NCBI GenBank assembly: GCA_016936255.1
Contig: JAFGYE010000050.1
Coordinates: forward strand, 1-64,000
DNA length: 64,000 nucleotides
Direction: 5' to 3'
Source: Marinifilaceae bacterium
GTDB lineage: Bacteria; Bacteroidota; Bacteroidia; Bacteroidales; Marinifilaceae
The notes below the pieces were generated by a model that searched no databases, had not been told where the DNA came from, and saw nothing but the letters and a program-made list of their open reading frames with translations. A program made the translations under genes and the position numbers. Shown in pieces: positions 44,627 through 54,861 of this stretch; the stretch's first letter is position 1; every line of letters begins with the position of its first letter.

Positions 44627-44653
44627 ATGGCATAAACTTAAAATTATAATCAT

Positions 44654-46771
44654 ATGAAATTTAAATTGTTTTTTAGCATTGCTGTAACTTCACTTTTAGC
44701 AATGTCTTGTGGTCCAAAGGCAACAACGCCGAAACCACCTGTTGCAAAAAAAATAGCGAAAGAACTTACAATCCATGGTGATACCCGGATTGATAATTAT
44801 TATTGGATGAATCAGAGGGAAGATACAGCCGTAATTAATTATTTGAATGCAGAGAACAGCTACACTGATGCTATGATGAAGCATACAGAGGAGTTTCAAA
44901 CAAAGTTGTTTGATGAAATGATTGCCCGGATTAAGAAAACAGATGAATCCGTTCCTGCTAAATCCAATGGATTTTATTACTACAGCAGAACCGAAGGAGA
45001 TGCAGAATACCCTTTGTATTGCAGAAAAGAAGGGGATTTAGATGCAGAAGAACAAATCATGCTTAATGTTCCTGAAATGGCACAAGGCTATAGTTTCTTT
45101 AGTATAGGAGATTATTCGGTTAGTGAAAACAATAAAATTCTTGCCTATTCAGAAGATACTTTAAGTCGTAGAAGATATACCATAAAGTTTAAAAGTCTGG
45201 TTGATGACAAAGTTTATGCTGATGAAATTGTAAATACAACAGGAGGCATTACATGGGCAAGTGATAATAAAACAGTTTTTTATACGGTAAAACACCCTGA
45301 AACTTTATTGCCTTATAAAGTATTTAAGCATGTTTTGGGTACACCAGTTGAAAAAGATGAATTGGTTTACGAAGAAAAAGACAATACTTTCTATACATTT
45401 TGTTACAAAACAAAATCCAGAAAATATATTATAATTGGTTCAACCAGTACTCTTTCTGCTGAATACAGATATATCGATGCAAGCAAGCCTAATAGTGAAT
45501 TCAGTATTTTTCAGGCCCGCGAAAAAGATTTAGAATATAGCATTGATCATTTTAAAGGAGATTTTTACATCAGAACTAATTATCAGGCAAAAAACTTTCG
45601 TTTGATGAAAACTCCGGTGACTAAAACAACGAAAGAGAATTGGATGGAAGTGATTCCAAATAGAGACGACGTATATTTAAGTAATTTTGAGATTTTTGAA
45701 AAATATCTTGTTGTAGGTGAAAGAAAGAATGGTTTGAATCAGCTGCGAATCAGACGTTGGGAAGATAATGAGGAACATTACCTCGATTTTGGTGAAGAAA
45801 CCTACGATGCCTGGATTTCGACAAATCCTGAATTTGAAACAGATGTTCTTCGTTACGGTTATACTTCTTTAACAACACCATCGTCTACTATAGATTACAA
45901 CATGACTACGAAGGTGAAAACGGTAATGAAACAGCAGGAAGTTGTTGGTGATTTCGATAAGTCAAACTACGAGGCCAAAAGAATTTGGGCAACAGCCGAA
46001 GATGGAACAAAGGTGCCTGTTTCGTTGGTTTATCGTAAAGATAAATTCAAAAAAGGAACCAATCCGCTGTGGTTATCTGCTTATGGTTCTTACGGCAGTA
46101 GTTCCGATGTATATTTTAGTTCTGTTCGGTTGAGCTTATTGGATAGAGGATTTGTTGTAGCTACGGCACATGTACGCGGTGGTCAGGAAATGGGACGCTA
46201 TTGGTATGAAGATGGAAAACTTTTAAAGAAGAAAAATACCTTTACCGATTTTAATACTTGTGCTGAATACATGGTATCCGAAGGATATGCAGCAAAAGAC
46301 AAAGTTTTTGCCTGGGGCGGAAGTGCCGGAGGATTGCTGATGGGAGCAATTAGTAATATGCGGCCAGACCTTTATAAAGGAATTATTGCTGCGGTTCCAT
46401 TTGTTGATGTTGTAACAACAATGTTGGATGAATCGATTCCATTAACCACTGGTGAGTTTGATGAATGGGGGAATCCAAAGAATAAGGAGTATTACGACTA
46501 CATGCTTTCCTATTCTCCTTACGATAATGTGGAAGCGAAAGATTATCCTGCTATGTTGGTTACAACCGGATTGCATGACTCTCAGGTTCAATATTGGGAA
46601 CCTGCAAAATGGGTGGCTAAATTGCGCGATATGAAAACAGATCATAATCCTTTGCTGATAAAAATTAATATGGATTTTGGACATGGTGGTGCTTCCGGGC
46701 GATTTGAACGTTATCACGAAGTTGCATTAGAATATGCCTTTGTTCTTGATCTTGTTGGAATTACTAAATAA
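44654..46771 (+). CDS. S9 family prolyl oligopeptidase lipoprotein, oligopeptidase B-like
   Basis: A 705-residue serine peptidase with a lipoprotein signal (TSLLAMSC, Cys at residue 19). An N-terminal beta-propeller (about residues 70-430) is followed by an alpha/beta hydrolase domain. The nucleophile is in WGGSAGGLLMG (Ser about 556), the Asp in GLHDSQVQYWEPAKWV (about 640) and the His in FGHGGASGRF (about 676). The RxxEYP-like segment and the overall order fit oligopeptidase B. It probably trims peptides in the periplasm or at the surface. Confidence 0.92.
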   Translation: MKFKLFFSIAVTSLLAMSCGPKATTPKPPVAKKIAKELTIHGDTRIDNYYWMNQREDTAVINYLNAENSYTDAMMKHTEEFQTKLFDEMIARIKKTDESVPAKSNGFYYYSRTEGDAEYPLYCRKEGDLDAEEQIMLNVPEMAQGYSFFSIGDYSVSENNKILAYSEDTLSRRRYTIKFKSLVDDKVYADEIVNTTGGITWASDNKTVFYTVKHPETLLPYKVFKHVLGTPVEKDELVYEEKDNTFYTFCYKTKSRKYIIIGSTSTLSAEYRYIDASKPNSEFSIFQAREKDLEYSIDHFKGDFYIRTNYQAKNFRLMKTPVTKTTKENWMEVIPNRDDVYLSNFEIFEKYLVVGERKNGLNQLRIRRWEDNEEHYLDFGEETYDAWISTNPEFETDVLRYGYTSLTTPSSTIDYNMTTKVKTVMKQQEVVGDFDKSNYEAKRIWATAEDGTKVPVSLVYRKDKFKKGTNPLWLSAYGSYGSSSDVYFSSVRLSLLDRGFVVATAHVRGGQEMGRYWYEDGKLLKKKNTFTDFNTCAEYMVSEGYAAKDKVFAWGGSAGGLLMGAISNMRPDLYKGIIAAVPFVDVVTTMLDESIPLTTGEFDEWGNPKNKEYYDYMLSYSPYDNVEAKDYPAMLVTTGLHDSQVQYWEPAKWVAKLRDMKTDHNPLLIKINMDFGHGGASGRFERYHEVALEYAFVLDLVGITK

Positions 46772-46780
46772 TTAGCATAA

Positions 46781-46820
46781 ATATAAAAAAAGCACTCTAT
46801 ATAGAGTGCTTTTTTTATAT
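46781..46820. terminator. Perfect 40-bp palindromic terminator
   Basis: ATATAAAAAAAGCACTCTAT (46781-46800) is followed by its exact reverse complement (46801-46820). The GC-rich core and seven-T tract make a strong terminator for the peptidase gene. The downstream TATATTTA may also serve as a -7 for the LytTR gene. Confidence 0.88.
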
Positions 46821-46852
46821 ATTTAGGTTCAATATTAACCTAATAAAGGCTC

Positions 46853-47620
46853 ATGATTAAGACCCTAATTATTGATGATGAATTAAAAAGTCAATCAACT
46901 CTGCATAAATTGTTAGAGATGTATTGTCCCGGAGCAGAAGTTATTGGGTTTGCACATAATGTTGAATCGGGGATTGAAGCGATTGAAAATTTAAAACCTG
47001 ATTTGGTTTTTTTGGATATTTCAATGCCGGATGGAGATGGCTTTGAGGTGTTGGAAAGAGTAAAGAATCGTAATTTTGAGGTGGTTTTTACAACTGCATT
47101 TAATGATTATGCAATTAAGGCTTTTCAGTTTGCGGCATTGCATTATTTGTTAAAACCTATTAATTATATTGAGTTACAGAGTGCTGTTAAACGTTTTCAA
47201 CAAAATCATCAGGATGTTGATCTAAATGAGAAAATAAAGATTCTGTGTGATAGTTTAAGCAATCATCATCAGAAAATAATTCTCCCCACATCAAATGGAC
47301 TTCGAATTGTAGAATTAAACCAGATTCATCGCTGCGAAGCTGATGGCAGTTACACCAATTTTTATTTGAGTGATAACACAGTACTGATGGTTTCCAAGGT
47401 ACTTTCCAATTTTGAGGATATATTGCCGGAGGAAATATTCTGCAGAGTTCACAGCAAGCATTTGGTCAATCTAAATTACATCAGCCAGTACATTAAAGGA
47501 AGAGGGGGACGTATTATTTTAAGCTCAGGAAAGGAAGTTGAGGTTTCTGAAAGCAAGAAAAAAGATTTTCTGAAAAGACTGAAGTATCTCGCTCATTCAT
47601 TAACAAATGTGAAGAAATAA
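46853..47620 (+). CDS. LytTR family response regulator
   Basis: A 255-residue response regulator. The receiver domain (residues 1-120) has the acidic pair LIIDDE, the phospho-acceptor Asp in LVFLDISMPDGDG, the Thr/Ser in VVFTTAFNDYAIKAF, and the Lys in LLKPINYIEL. The LytTR DNA-binding domain follows with HRCEADGSYTNFYL and CRVHSKHLVNLNYI. It is an orphan: no histidine kinase is encoded next to it. The NACHT-like ATPase gene follows after 460 nt. Confidence 0.93.
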   Translation: MIKTLIIDDELKSQSTLHKLLEMYCPGAEVIGFAHNVESGIEAIENLKPDLVFLDISMPDGDGFEVLERVKNRNFEVVFTTAFNDYAIKAFQFAALHYLLKPINYIELQSAVKRFQQNHQDVDLNEKIKILCDSLSNHHQKIILPTSNGLRIVELNQIHRCEADGSYTNFYLSDNTVLMVSKVLSNFEDILPEEIFCRVHSKHLVNLNYISQYIKGRGGRIILSSGKEVEVSESKKKDFLKRLKYLAHSLTNVKK

Positions 47621-48082
47621 AAATATTGGCTATTGTCGGTGATAGTGAAAAAAAAGGAAAAAATTGGTTGATTGAAAAGAGATAGAACCAGCTATTACTG
47701 ATTCTTCAGAACATGAATTTAAGGATGAAATCAATATACAAACTCCAGGTATTTATTATTTTGGTTGCAGATCTAAACTCAGGTGATTTTTAATTTTTAA
47801 AAAGAACAAGTCCCATCGTTTCAAGTCCGGAAAATGATTTATAGATATAGGCTGTTCAATGTTTTTTTGGCTTATGATTCCTTTTTGAATAATAAACAGA
47901 CCCGTTTCCCCCCTTTTAACTAGTTGTTTTAATCGATAGTTTTATAAACGCCATTATAAGCTGAAACAACATAGATATGAATTTGTTGTCCCTGAAGATA
48001 AATTGGTGATTGCCTCCGTAATATTTCTTGCCTATTTTCACTCGAAATTTGATCAAAATCACGACCACACACTACTACAACA
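47621..48082. other. 462-nt spacer, nothing recognised
   Basis: A/T-rich spacer between the response regulator and the NACHT-like gene. I see no ORF with protein-like composition, no strong hairpin with a T run and no repeat. It may simply hold the ATPase gene promoter. Confidence 0.5.
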
Positions 48083-50635
48083 ATGATTGAGAGGCTAAAA
48101 TCGGAGGTTTTAAAAAAGTTTGGTTCACAGCTCATGTATACGAAGGCTTGTAGGACTTTAGCTGATGAAATTTATGATGAAACAGAATATCGGATAAGTA
48201 CCACAACTATTCGTCGAATTTTTGGGTTCTTAAAAACGAATACAACCCCAGCAAAATTTACTTTAAACACCTTAGCCATTTACATTGGATATGAATCTTG
48301 GGAGGCATTTTTCTCTTTACAGGATGATGTGTCCGAAACTTCCGGGAAGCAGAAAAAAAATTGGAATGATTTGTATGAAAAATCTCTTGCCTTAAGTAAA
48401 GAAACGTATAAATTAATTGTCGGGCAATCGGGTATTCCATTTCATTCGGTTGTTAGTCGGTCTCATGCTGAAGAAAGAATTAGATGTTTTTTGAATTCAT
48501 CAAAAATGGCAACAGGATTTATTGCACCGGGAGGTTTTGGTAAATCAAGTATGTTAGCAAAATGGTTCGAGAAAAATTGGATAAGAAAACAGTCTGATGA
48601 TGTCATTCTATATATAAATGCATCATTCATGTTGAGTTTTTTGAATAAAGATTTCAGATTGGATCGTTGGATTCAGGATCAGGTGGATTTTGAGGAGAAG
48701 GATACTTTGAAATATTTTCTGGAAAATCCTGAGGCTTGTGAAGCTCGTATTATTTTTGTTGTTGATGCACTGGATGAAATTACCTATGATAACATTAAAT
48801 TGGAGAGGCTTTTTCTTCAGCTAAAATATTTTATATCAAACTATAAGGAGTCCAAAAAGGTTAAATTAATAATTACTTCTCGATGTTCTACCTGGGAGAA
48901 ATTTGCTTTGCCGTTTGTGATAAAAGGGAATTCTATTCAAAATAGTTGGTACGAGTTGGGTTTGAAAGTAGACACCCAGGATCATCAGAACTTAAATCCT
49001 CTTTCCAACGAAGAAATTCAATATGTTATTGATCGTACCATAAATACGAATTTCGCACCGAATTTTTCGGTTAGCGAATTATCTTTTCGGCAAAAGAAAA
49101 TGATTTCTAATCCGTTCTTCTTAGAATTGTTTGTGAAACTATATAATCCCGATAAGCATTATGTTTGTTATGAAGAGCAGAAACTATTAAATGAATTCTT
49201 ACGAAATAAAGTGTTCTATTCCCGATTCTCTGAAGAGAAAATGGATATTCTGTATGGATTTTTGAAATTAATCGAGCATGGTAAGAATGGTGTAGCTGCA
49301 AAAAAAATGGAATTACGAGATGCCTTTCCCATTCATCTTAAAACTGCCGGAAATTATTTTTATGCCTACGAGGAATTAATTTCATATGGTTTGTTAACCG
49401 AATTTATAACCATAAACGAACACAATAGCTATTGTAAGTTTGTTAAAATCACCAGTGAACAATTATTGGAGACTTTGATTGGAATGGATCTTGTACAGAA
49501 AAATGGCGGGGTTGATTTTCAGTTGATTAAGACTGTTGAAAAGGAGTATGAAGGTTTTGATATCAAAAATAGATTGATTGGCTTTTTATATTCCAGTGCT
49601 TTCTATATTGGAAATCATTTGGAGTTAAAAAACTTTTTCCAATTGAGTGATGAAACTCTTTCTGACCGTGATCTGATTGACACAATACTTAATTCATCTA
49701 TTTTTTTAGATGTGCAGAGAATGGAATTGATGGAGCATTTTGTAAATCAGGAAAGAGCTGAAAAGTATCTGTTTGGTAATTTTCCTGAAATCTATAATCT
49801 TACCAGAGGGAATAAAGCTATTTTAGAAATATTTGCACGAAAAGGGCGGTCTAAAAGTGTTCGCATAAAATCGTTGTCAGTATTGCTTTTGAGTTCTGTT
49901 TTTACTTTGGATATAGATGGGGCACAGCAATATTATCACGATTTGAATGATGAAGAAATTGATCAGTCATGCACTGGATTTGATATTTCTATCAGGCTTG
50001 CAAGTAGGTTGATTTACAATTATTTTATTAGCCGCGAATCCAATGAAATTGAAATTCTAAAAATGTTTTATTATAGGGAGATGGCTTATAATCAGTTGGG
50101 TGAAGATCATGGAGCACTTAATGGTGAGTTTGAGCTTATTCTTTGTATGGTATTAATTTATATGAAATCTTTTCATAAAGTGCTTCAGTTGATTGATGAT
50201 GTTGAACATTTGTATAAAAATGCGAAGTCGAAAAAATCAAATTTTAATTACAACGTTCTACAATGCTATAAATTATCTGCACAGCATAGTTTGGGGATGG
50301 AAATGAATACCACTCAAATTGAGTTTTTACAATCATGTGAAAGTGACATTACAGCTTCCGAAAATTATTTCTTGCAAATATATTATCATTCGTTTCTTAG
50401 CTCTGTGCAATTTGCAAAAGGAAATCGGATTGAAGTGGAACGGCATTTTAATGTGGCACTGGAAATTTGTGAAGATGTTAATTATGGATTGTGTTCTGCA
50501 GGGATTCTAAAGAAAATGGCGAAATATTATAATGAATGGGGTGAGAAAACAAAAGAAAGTATTTGTTTGTCTGAGGAAAAGGAAATTTTAAAGGATGTAA
50601 TTTCTGTATTTAATCAGGAAACCCTTTTTGTTTAA
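48083..50635 (+). CDS. NACHT/STAND-like ATPase with N-terminal HTH-like domain
   Basis: An 850-residue protein. Residues 1-80 form a compact helical domain (KACRTLADEI, ISTTTIRRIFGFLKT, FTLNTLAIYIGYESWEAFF) resembling the DNA-binding-like N-termini of Bacteroidota regulators. A P-loop ATPase follows, with Walker A APGGFGKSS (K at 154) and Walker B IIFVVDALDEI (DALDE, residues 228-232), the NACHT style. The C-terminal 500 residues are helical and may be TPR-like. STAND ATPases serve signalling or antiphage defence; neither can be assigned here because no effector domain is visible. Confidence 0.75.
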   Translation: MIERLKSEVLKKFGSQLMYTKACRTLADEIYDETEYRISTTTIRRIFGFLKTNTTPAKFTLNTLAIYIGYESWEAFFSLQDDVSETSGKQKKNWNDLYEKSLALSKETYKLIVGQSGIPFHSVVSRSHAEERIRCFLNSSKMATGFIAPGGFGKSSMLAKWFEKNWIRKQSDDVILYINASFMLSFLNKDFRLDRWIQDQVDFEEKDTLKYFLENPEACEARIIFVVDALDEITYDNIKLERLFLQLKYFISNYKESKKVKLIITSRCSTWEKFALPFVIKGNSIQNSWYELGLKVDTQDHQNLNPLSNEEIQYVIDRTINTNFAPNFSVSELSFRQKKMISNPFFLELFVKLYNPDKHYVCYEEQKLLNEFLRNKVFYSRFSEEKMDILYGFLKLIEHGKNGVAAKKMELRDAFPIHLKTAGNYFYAYEELISYGLLTEFITINEHNSYCKFVKITSEQLLETLIGMDLVQKNGGVDFQLIKTVEKEYEGFDIKNRLIGFLYSSAFYIGNHLELKNFFQLSDETLSDRDLIDTILNSSIFLDVQRMELMEHFVNQERAEKYLFGNFPEIYNLTRGNKAILEIFARKGRSKSVRIKSLSVLLLSSVFTLDIDGAQQYYHDLNDEEIDQSCTGFDISIRLASRLIYNYFISRESNEIEILKMFYYREMAYNQLGEDHGALNGEFELILCMVLIYMKSFHKVLQLIDDVEHLYKNAKSKKSNFNYNVLQCYKLSAQHSLGMEMNTTQIEFLQSCESDITASENYFLQIYYHSFLSSVQFAKGNRIEVERHFNVALEICEDVNYGLCSAGILKKMAKYYNEWGEKTKESICLSEEKEILKDVISVFNQETLFV

Positions 50636-50656
50636 AGGGTTGTTGAAATATTTTGT

Positions 50657-50690
50657 AAAGCTGTTTGTTCCTGCAAACAGCTTTATTTTG
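50657..50690 (+). terminator. Terminator after the NACHT-like gene
   Basis: AAAGCTGTTTG (50657-50667) pairs with its complement (50674-50684) across TTCCTG, an 11-bp perfect stem, followed by a T-rich stretch. Confidence 0.8.
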
Positions 50691-50820
50691 TTTGTAATCC
50701 TGAGTTTTCAGTTCAAAATTTTACCTTTACCATTATTGCATTAGATTTTATTAATTTGCAATGAGAAGTGGCTGATAGGTCTTTTTTTTTTAATGGTAAA
50801 GTAAAAGCGTTTTGTTTGAT

Positions 50821-53800
50821 ATGAATAATTCTTCAAAATTTCACATATTAATAGTTTTTTCTATTTTCTTATTCTTTTTATTTAGTCTTCCTGATTTGGC
50901 TGTAGCTCAGGATAAATATTCAATTTTTGGAAAAGTAAAGATTGAAAACGGAAGTATTGAAAATACTCGAATTACCATTTTAAAAAATGCAAAAAAAATG
51001 GAGTCGGGAATTATAGATAATAGCGGCAAGTTTGAATACGAATTGGATTTTGGGAATGAATATATTCTTGAATTTTCGAAAAAAGGATTTGTTACCAAAA
51101 AAGTTAGTATTTCTACTTTTGTACCAATAGATATTCTTAGTAGAGACAATCAATTTCCACCCTTTAAATTTATGGTTTCCCTATTTCCTGCATACGAGGG
51201 GCTTGATCTTTCTGTTTTTGATCAACCTATGGGAATGATCATGTATGATAAGGAGTTAGATGACTTTGATTATGATCGGGATTACGATTCTCAAATTAGA
51301 GATGCAATTAAAAAAGCAGAAGAAGAAGCCAAGAAACGAGCAGCAGAGCTAGAGGCGCAAAGATTGGCAAAAGAACGAGCTTATAAGGCAGCGATTCAAA
51401 GAGGTGATATTAATTTTAATGCTCAGAAATATGACTTGTCGAAAGCTGGTTATAAAGAGGCTTTGGCAATTATGCCTGATGAGGATTATCCAAAAACACA
51501 ATTGCAAAAGATTGATGAATTGGTTGGGCTGGAACTGGCTAATGCAGAGGAAAAAGCCCGTATAGAAGCAGAACGAAAAGCCTTGGACGAAAAATATTTA
51601 ACATTGATTACTCAAGCTGATAGCCAATTTGAGGCTAAAGATTACGAACTTTCTAAAACGAACTATACAAGTGCTTTAGAAGTAAAACCAAACGAAGGAT
51701 ATCCTAAAAACCAAATTCAGAAAATTAGTGATTTACTGGCGCAGCAAGCACAGTTAGCTGCCGATAAAAAAGCAATGGAAGAGAAATATGCATCAGCAAT
51801 TGCTATGGCAGATTCTCAGTTTTCAATTGGCGATTATCAGTCTTCCAAAACAGCTTATGCTGAAGCTTTGAGTTTGAAGGCTGAAGAGGTTTATCCAAAA
51901 TCTCAAATACAGAAGATTGATGGGATTCTTGCTAATCAGAAAGCAGAAGCTGATGAAGCTGCTCGATTACTAGCGAAAGAGAAAGCCCTGGAAGAAAAAT
52001 ATGCTGCAATTATTAATTTGGCTGATTCACAGTTTTTATCAGGTGATTATCAATCTTCCAGAACCAGTTATTCAGATGCTTTAGGTTTGAAAGCTAAGGA
52101 GGTTTATCCAAAATCTCAGATACAGAAGATTGATGGGATATTGGCTGTGCAAAAAGCAGAAGCTGATGAGGCCGCTCGCTTGCTTGCTGAAAATAAAGCG
52201 TTGGAAGAAAAATATACATCGATAATTAATTTGGCCGATTCTCAATTTTCAGCAGGAGATTATCAGTTGTCTAAAACCAGTTATTCTGAAGCAATGGATT
52301 TGAAAGAAGAGGAAGCATATCCAAAATCTCAGATACAAAAGATTGATGGGATATTGGCTGTGCAAAAAGCAGAAGCTGATGAGGCCGCTCGCTTGCTTGC
52401 TGAAAATAAAGCTTTGGAAGAAAAATATGCATCGATAATTAATTTGGCTGATTCTCAATTTTATGCTGGCGACTATCAGACTTCTATGACCACTTACTCC
52501 GATGCGTTGAGTTTAAAAGCAAACGAAACATATCCAAGATCTCAAATCCAAAAGATTGATGGAATGTTGGCAAAGCAGTTAGCAGAAGCTGACGAAGCAG
52601 CAAGATTGGCATCTCAAAAGAAAGTCTTGGATGAAAAATACGCATCTGTTGTTGCCTTGGCCGATTCACAGTTTTCATCCGGAGGTTATGATTCTGCAAA
52701 AAATACCTACAAAGATGCTTTAAATTTAAAGTTGGCAGAGGCTTATCCAAAAACTCAAATTCAAAAAATCAATGAAATATTGGATGCTCAGCAGGCGGAA
52801 GCTGATAAGGTGGCTCGTTTACTAGCTGAAAAGAAAACCTTGGACGAAAAATATGCATCTGTTATCAAATTAGCTGACTCACAGTTTGTGTCTGCTGACT
52901 ATCAGTCTTCTAAATCAAACTATTCAGAAGCTTTAAGCTTAAAGGATAACGAAGTTTATCCAAAATCCCAAATGCAAAAGATTGATGAAATATTGGCCGC
53001 TCAGCAAGCTGAAGCGGAAAATGCAAAACGCCTGTTGGCGGAGAAAAAAGCCTTGGATGAAAAATATACTTCTGTTATCAAGTTGGCTGATTCTCAATTT
53101 TCATCAGAAGAATTTCAATTGGCCAAAACTAATTATACTGAAGCTCTAAGCTTGAAATCTGGAGAAGCGTATCCAAAAACTCAAATTCAAAAGATTGATG
53201 ACTTATTGGCAAACCAACAGGCAGAGGCTAGTGAAGCCGCTCGATTGGCATCTCAAAAGAAAGCTTTAGATGATAAATATGCATCAATTATTGCATTAGC
53301 TGACTCACAGTTTTCCAGCTGTGATTACCAATCGTCTCGAACAAGCTATACGGATGCTTTAGAATTGAAGGGAAAAGAATCTTACCCAAAAGTTCAAATT
53401 AAAAGAATCGATGATATTTTGTCTGAACAGAAACGTTTGGCCGAGGAAGAGGCTAGGTTAGCACTAGAGAAAAAAGGATTGGATGAAAAATACAATTCAT
53501 TTATTGGTTTAGCTGATTCTCAATTTTTTTCAGAAGCTTATGAATCGTCAAGAAACAATTATGCTTCAGCTTTGGAAATCAGGAGTGACGAAAGTTATCC
53601 GAAAACTCAGATTCAGAAGATTGACGAAATCGTGAAACAGCTGAAAGCCAAGGCTGAAGAAGAAGCCGGAATTGCTGAGGCTTTGCGAGCCACAGAAAGA
53701 GAGTATAGTAATTGCATCGCTCTTGCTGATAAATATTATGAAGGAAAAAGATGGCAATCTGCAATTGGGGAGTATGAAAAGGCTCAAAAGCTGAAACCTA

Positions 53801-54825
53801 CGGAGGTTTATCCTCCTAATCAAATAGAAGAAATTAAATTGATATTGAAAGAGTTGGAGAAATTGGAAGAGGAAAAATCAACATTGCAATTTCAGTACAA
53901 AGCATTGATTGAGCAAGCAGATCAGTTTTTTAGCCGGGAAGAGTACACAGCATCAATGGTAAAATATCAGGGAGCATTGGATTTGAAACCGGCAGAATCT
54001 TATCCTAAAAATCAGCTAAAGAGAATTGAAGTATTACAGGAGCAGCAAGCAAGAGAAGCTGAAAAATTGAAAGAGTTGAATCGTTTGTATGGTGTGGAAA
54101 TTAAATTAGGAGATAAATTTCTGAAAGAAGAGCAATTTAGTGTTGCACGTCATCATTTCAATTCAGCACTTAATATGAAGCCGGAAGAGGAGTATCCTAA
54201 GCAGAAATTGCAAGAGATTGAAAAATTAGTGGCAGCATTAAAGTTAGCTGACAAGGAGGCTGTTTTAAATAACCCAACCAATTTTGAAAAGAAATTGTCT
54301 ATTGCGAAGGAAAGGGAATATGCATCGATGATTACAAAAGGGGATGATTCATTTAAAGCATCTCATTTTACGGTTGCAAAGGTAATGTATGAAAGAGCGC
54401 TTGAATTATTTGATCGGGATTATCCTAAAAAGAAATTAAAGGAAATTGATAAATTGATAAGAGAAGGCAGGAATTCTGAATTAACAGAGGAATATCGTAA
54501 GTTAATTGCTAAAGGTGATGAAGAATTAACGAAAAAGAATTATTCTGTAGCAAAATTTTATTATCAAAAAGCCAGGGAGTTAGATGCTTCTGAAAAGTAC
54601 GCCGATAAGCAATTGGATAAAATTGAGGAGTTTATAAATTCGAAAAAAAATCAGAAGCTGGATGCTGAGTATAAAAAACTTATTAATCAGGCAGATGAAG
54701 CCTACAATAAGGGAAATTATTCAGTTGCCCGTTTCTATTACAGAAAGGCTGCAAATCTAAAATCAAATGAGTCTTATCCAAAGGAAAGATTGCAATTGAT
54801 AAAAGAAAACCAGAGTAACAAGTAG
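50821..54825 (+). CDS. Exported protein with 17 tandem TPR-like repeats of about 68-71 residues
   Basis: A 1334-residue protein. It has a signal peptide (cleavage about LAVAQ), a carboxypeptidase-regulatory-like beta sandwich (about residues 30-125), an acidic linker (DDFDYDRDYDSQ) and then a charged helical region to the end. The repeat consensus is ADSQFSxxDYQSSKTSYSEA, LxLKxxExYPKSQIQKIDxI and a helical EAxRLLAEKKALEEKYAS; 17 YPK-type units can be counted. The ATG at 50821 is preferred over a TTG at 50812. Neighbouring units at 52108-52250 and 52321-52462 are almost identical in DNA. Function unknown; a periplasmic scaffold is plausible. Confidence 0.85.
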   Translation: MNNSSKFHILIVFSIFLFFLFSLPDLAVAQDKYSIFGKVKIENGSIENTRITILKNAKKMESGIIDNSGKFEYELDFGNEYILEFSKKGFVTKKVSISTFVPIDILSRDNQFPPFKFMVSLFPAYEGLDLSVFDQPMGMIMYDKELDDFDYDRDYDSQIRDAIKKAEEEAKKRAAELEAQRLAKERAYKAAIQRGDINFNAQKYDLSKAGYKEALAIMPDEDYPKTQLQKIDELVGLELANAEEKARIEAERKALDEKYLTLITQADSQFEAKDYELSKTNYTSALEVKPNEGYPKNQIQKISDLLAQQAQLAADKKAMEEKYASAIAMADSQFSIGDYQSSKTAYAEALSLKAEEVYPKSQIQKIDGILANQKAEADEAARLLAKEKALEEKYAAIINLADSQFLSGDYQSSRTSYSDALGLKAKEVYPKSQIQKIDGILAVQKAEADEAARLLAENKALEEKYTSIINLADSQFSAGDYQLSKTSYSEAMDLKEEEAYPKSQIQKIDGILAVQKAEADEAARLLAENKALEEKYASIINLADSQFYAGDYQTSMTTYSDALSLKANETYPRSQIQKIDGMLAKQLAEADEAARLASQKKVLDEKYASVVALADSQFSSGGYDSAKNTYKDALNLKLAEAYPKTQIQKINEILDAQQAEADKVARLLAEKKTLDEKYASVIKLADSQFVSADYQSSKSNYSEALSLKDNEVYPKSQMQKIDEILAAQQAEAENAKRLLAEKKALDEKYTSVIKLADSQFSSEEFQLAKTNYTEALSLKSGEAYPKTQIQKIDDLLANQQAEASEAARLASQKKALDDKYASIIALADSQFSSCDYQSSRTSYTDALELKGKESYPKVQIKRIDDILSEQKRLAEEEARLALEKKGLDEKYNSFIGLADSQFFSEAYESSRNNYASALEIRSDESYPKTQIQKIDEIVKQLKAKAEEEAGIAEALRATEREYSNCIALADKYYEGKRWQSAIGEYEKAQKLKPTEVYPPNQIEEIKLILKELEKLEEEKSTLQFQYKALIEQADQFFSREEYTASMVKYQGALDLKPAESYPKNQLKRIEVLQEQQAREAEKLKELNRLYGVEIKLGDKFLKEEQFSVARHHFNSALNMKPEEEYPKQKLQEIEKLVAALKLADKEAVLNNPTNFEKKLSIAKEREYASMITKGDDSFKASHFTVAKVMYERALELFDRDYPKKKLKEIDKLIREGRNSELTEEYRKLIAKGDEELTKKNYSVAKFYYQKARELDASEKYADKQLDKIEEFINSKKNQKLDAEYKKLINQADEAYNKGNYSVARFYYRKAANLKSNESYPKERLQLIKENQSNK
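52108..52462 (+). repeat. Near-identical intragenic repeat units (213-bp period)
   Basis: About 142 bp at 52108-52250 recurs at 52321-52462 with only a few mismatches, mostly at third codon positions. The offset of 213 bp (71 codons) keeps the frame. This points to recent unequal crossing over or conversion within the repeat gene. Confidence 0.85.
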
Positions 54826-54861
54826 TATTTAACCACATTTTAATACATTAAAAATAATTTT

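Noticed and set aside
46781-46820. A second unusual 40-bp palindrome
   Set aside because: Although perfectly symmetric, it has a GC core and a seven-T tract directly after a stop codon, so an ordinary intrinsic terminator explains it.
50812-50820. A TTG start for the long repeat protein
   Set aside because: The ATG at 50821 gives a normal signal peptide start; the three extra codons add nothing.
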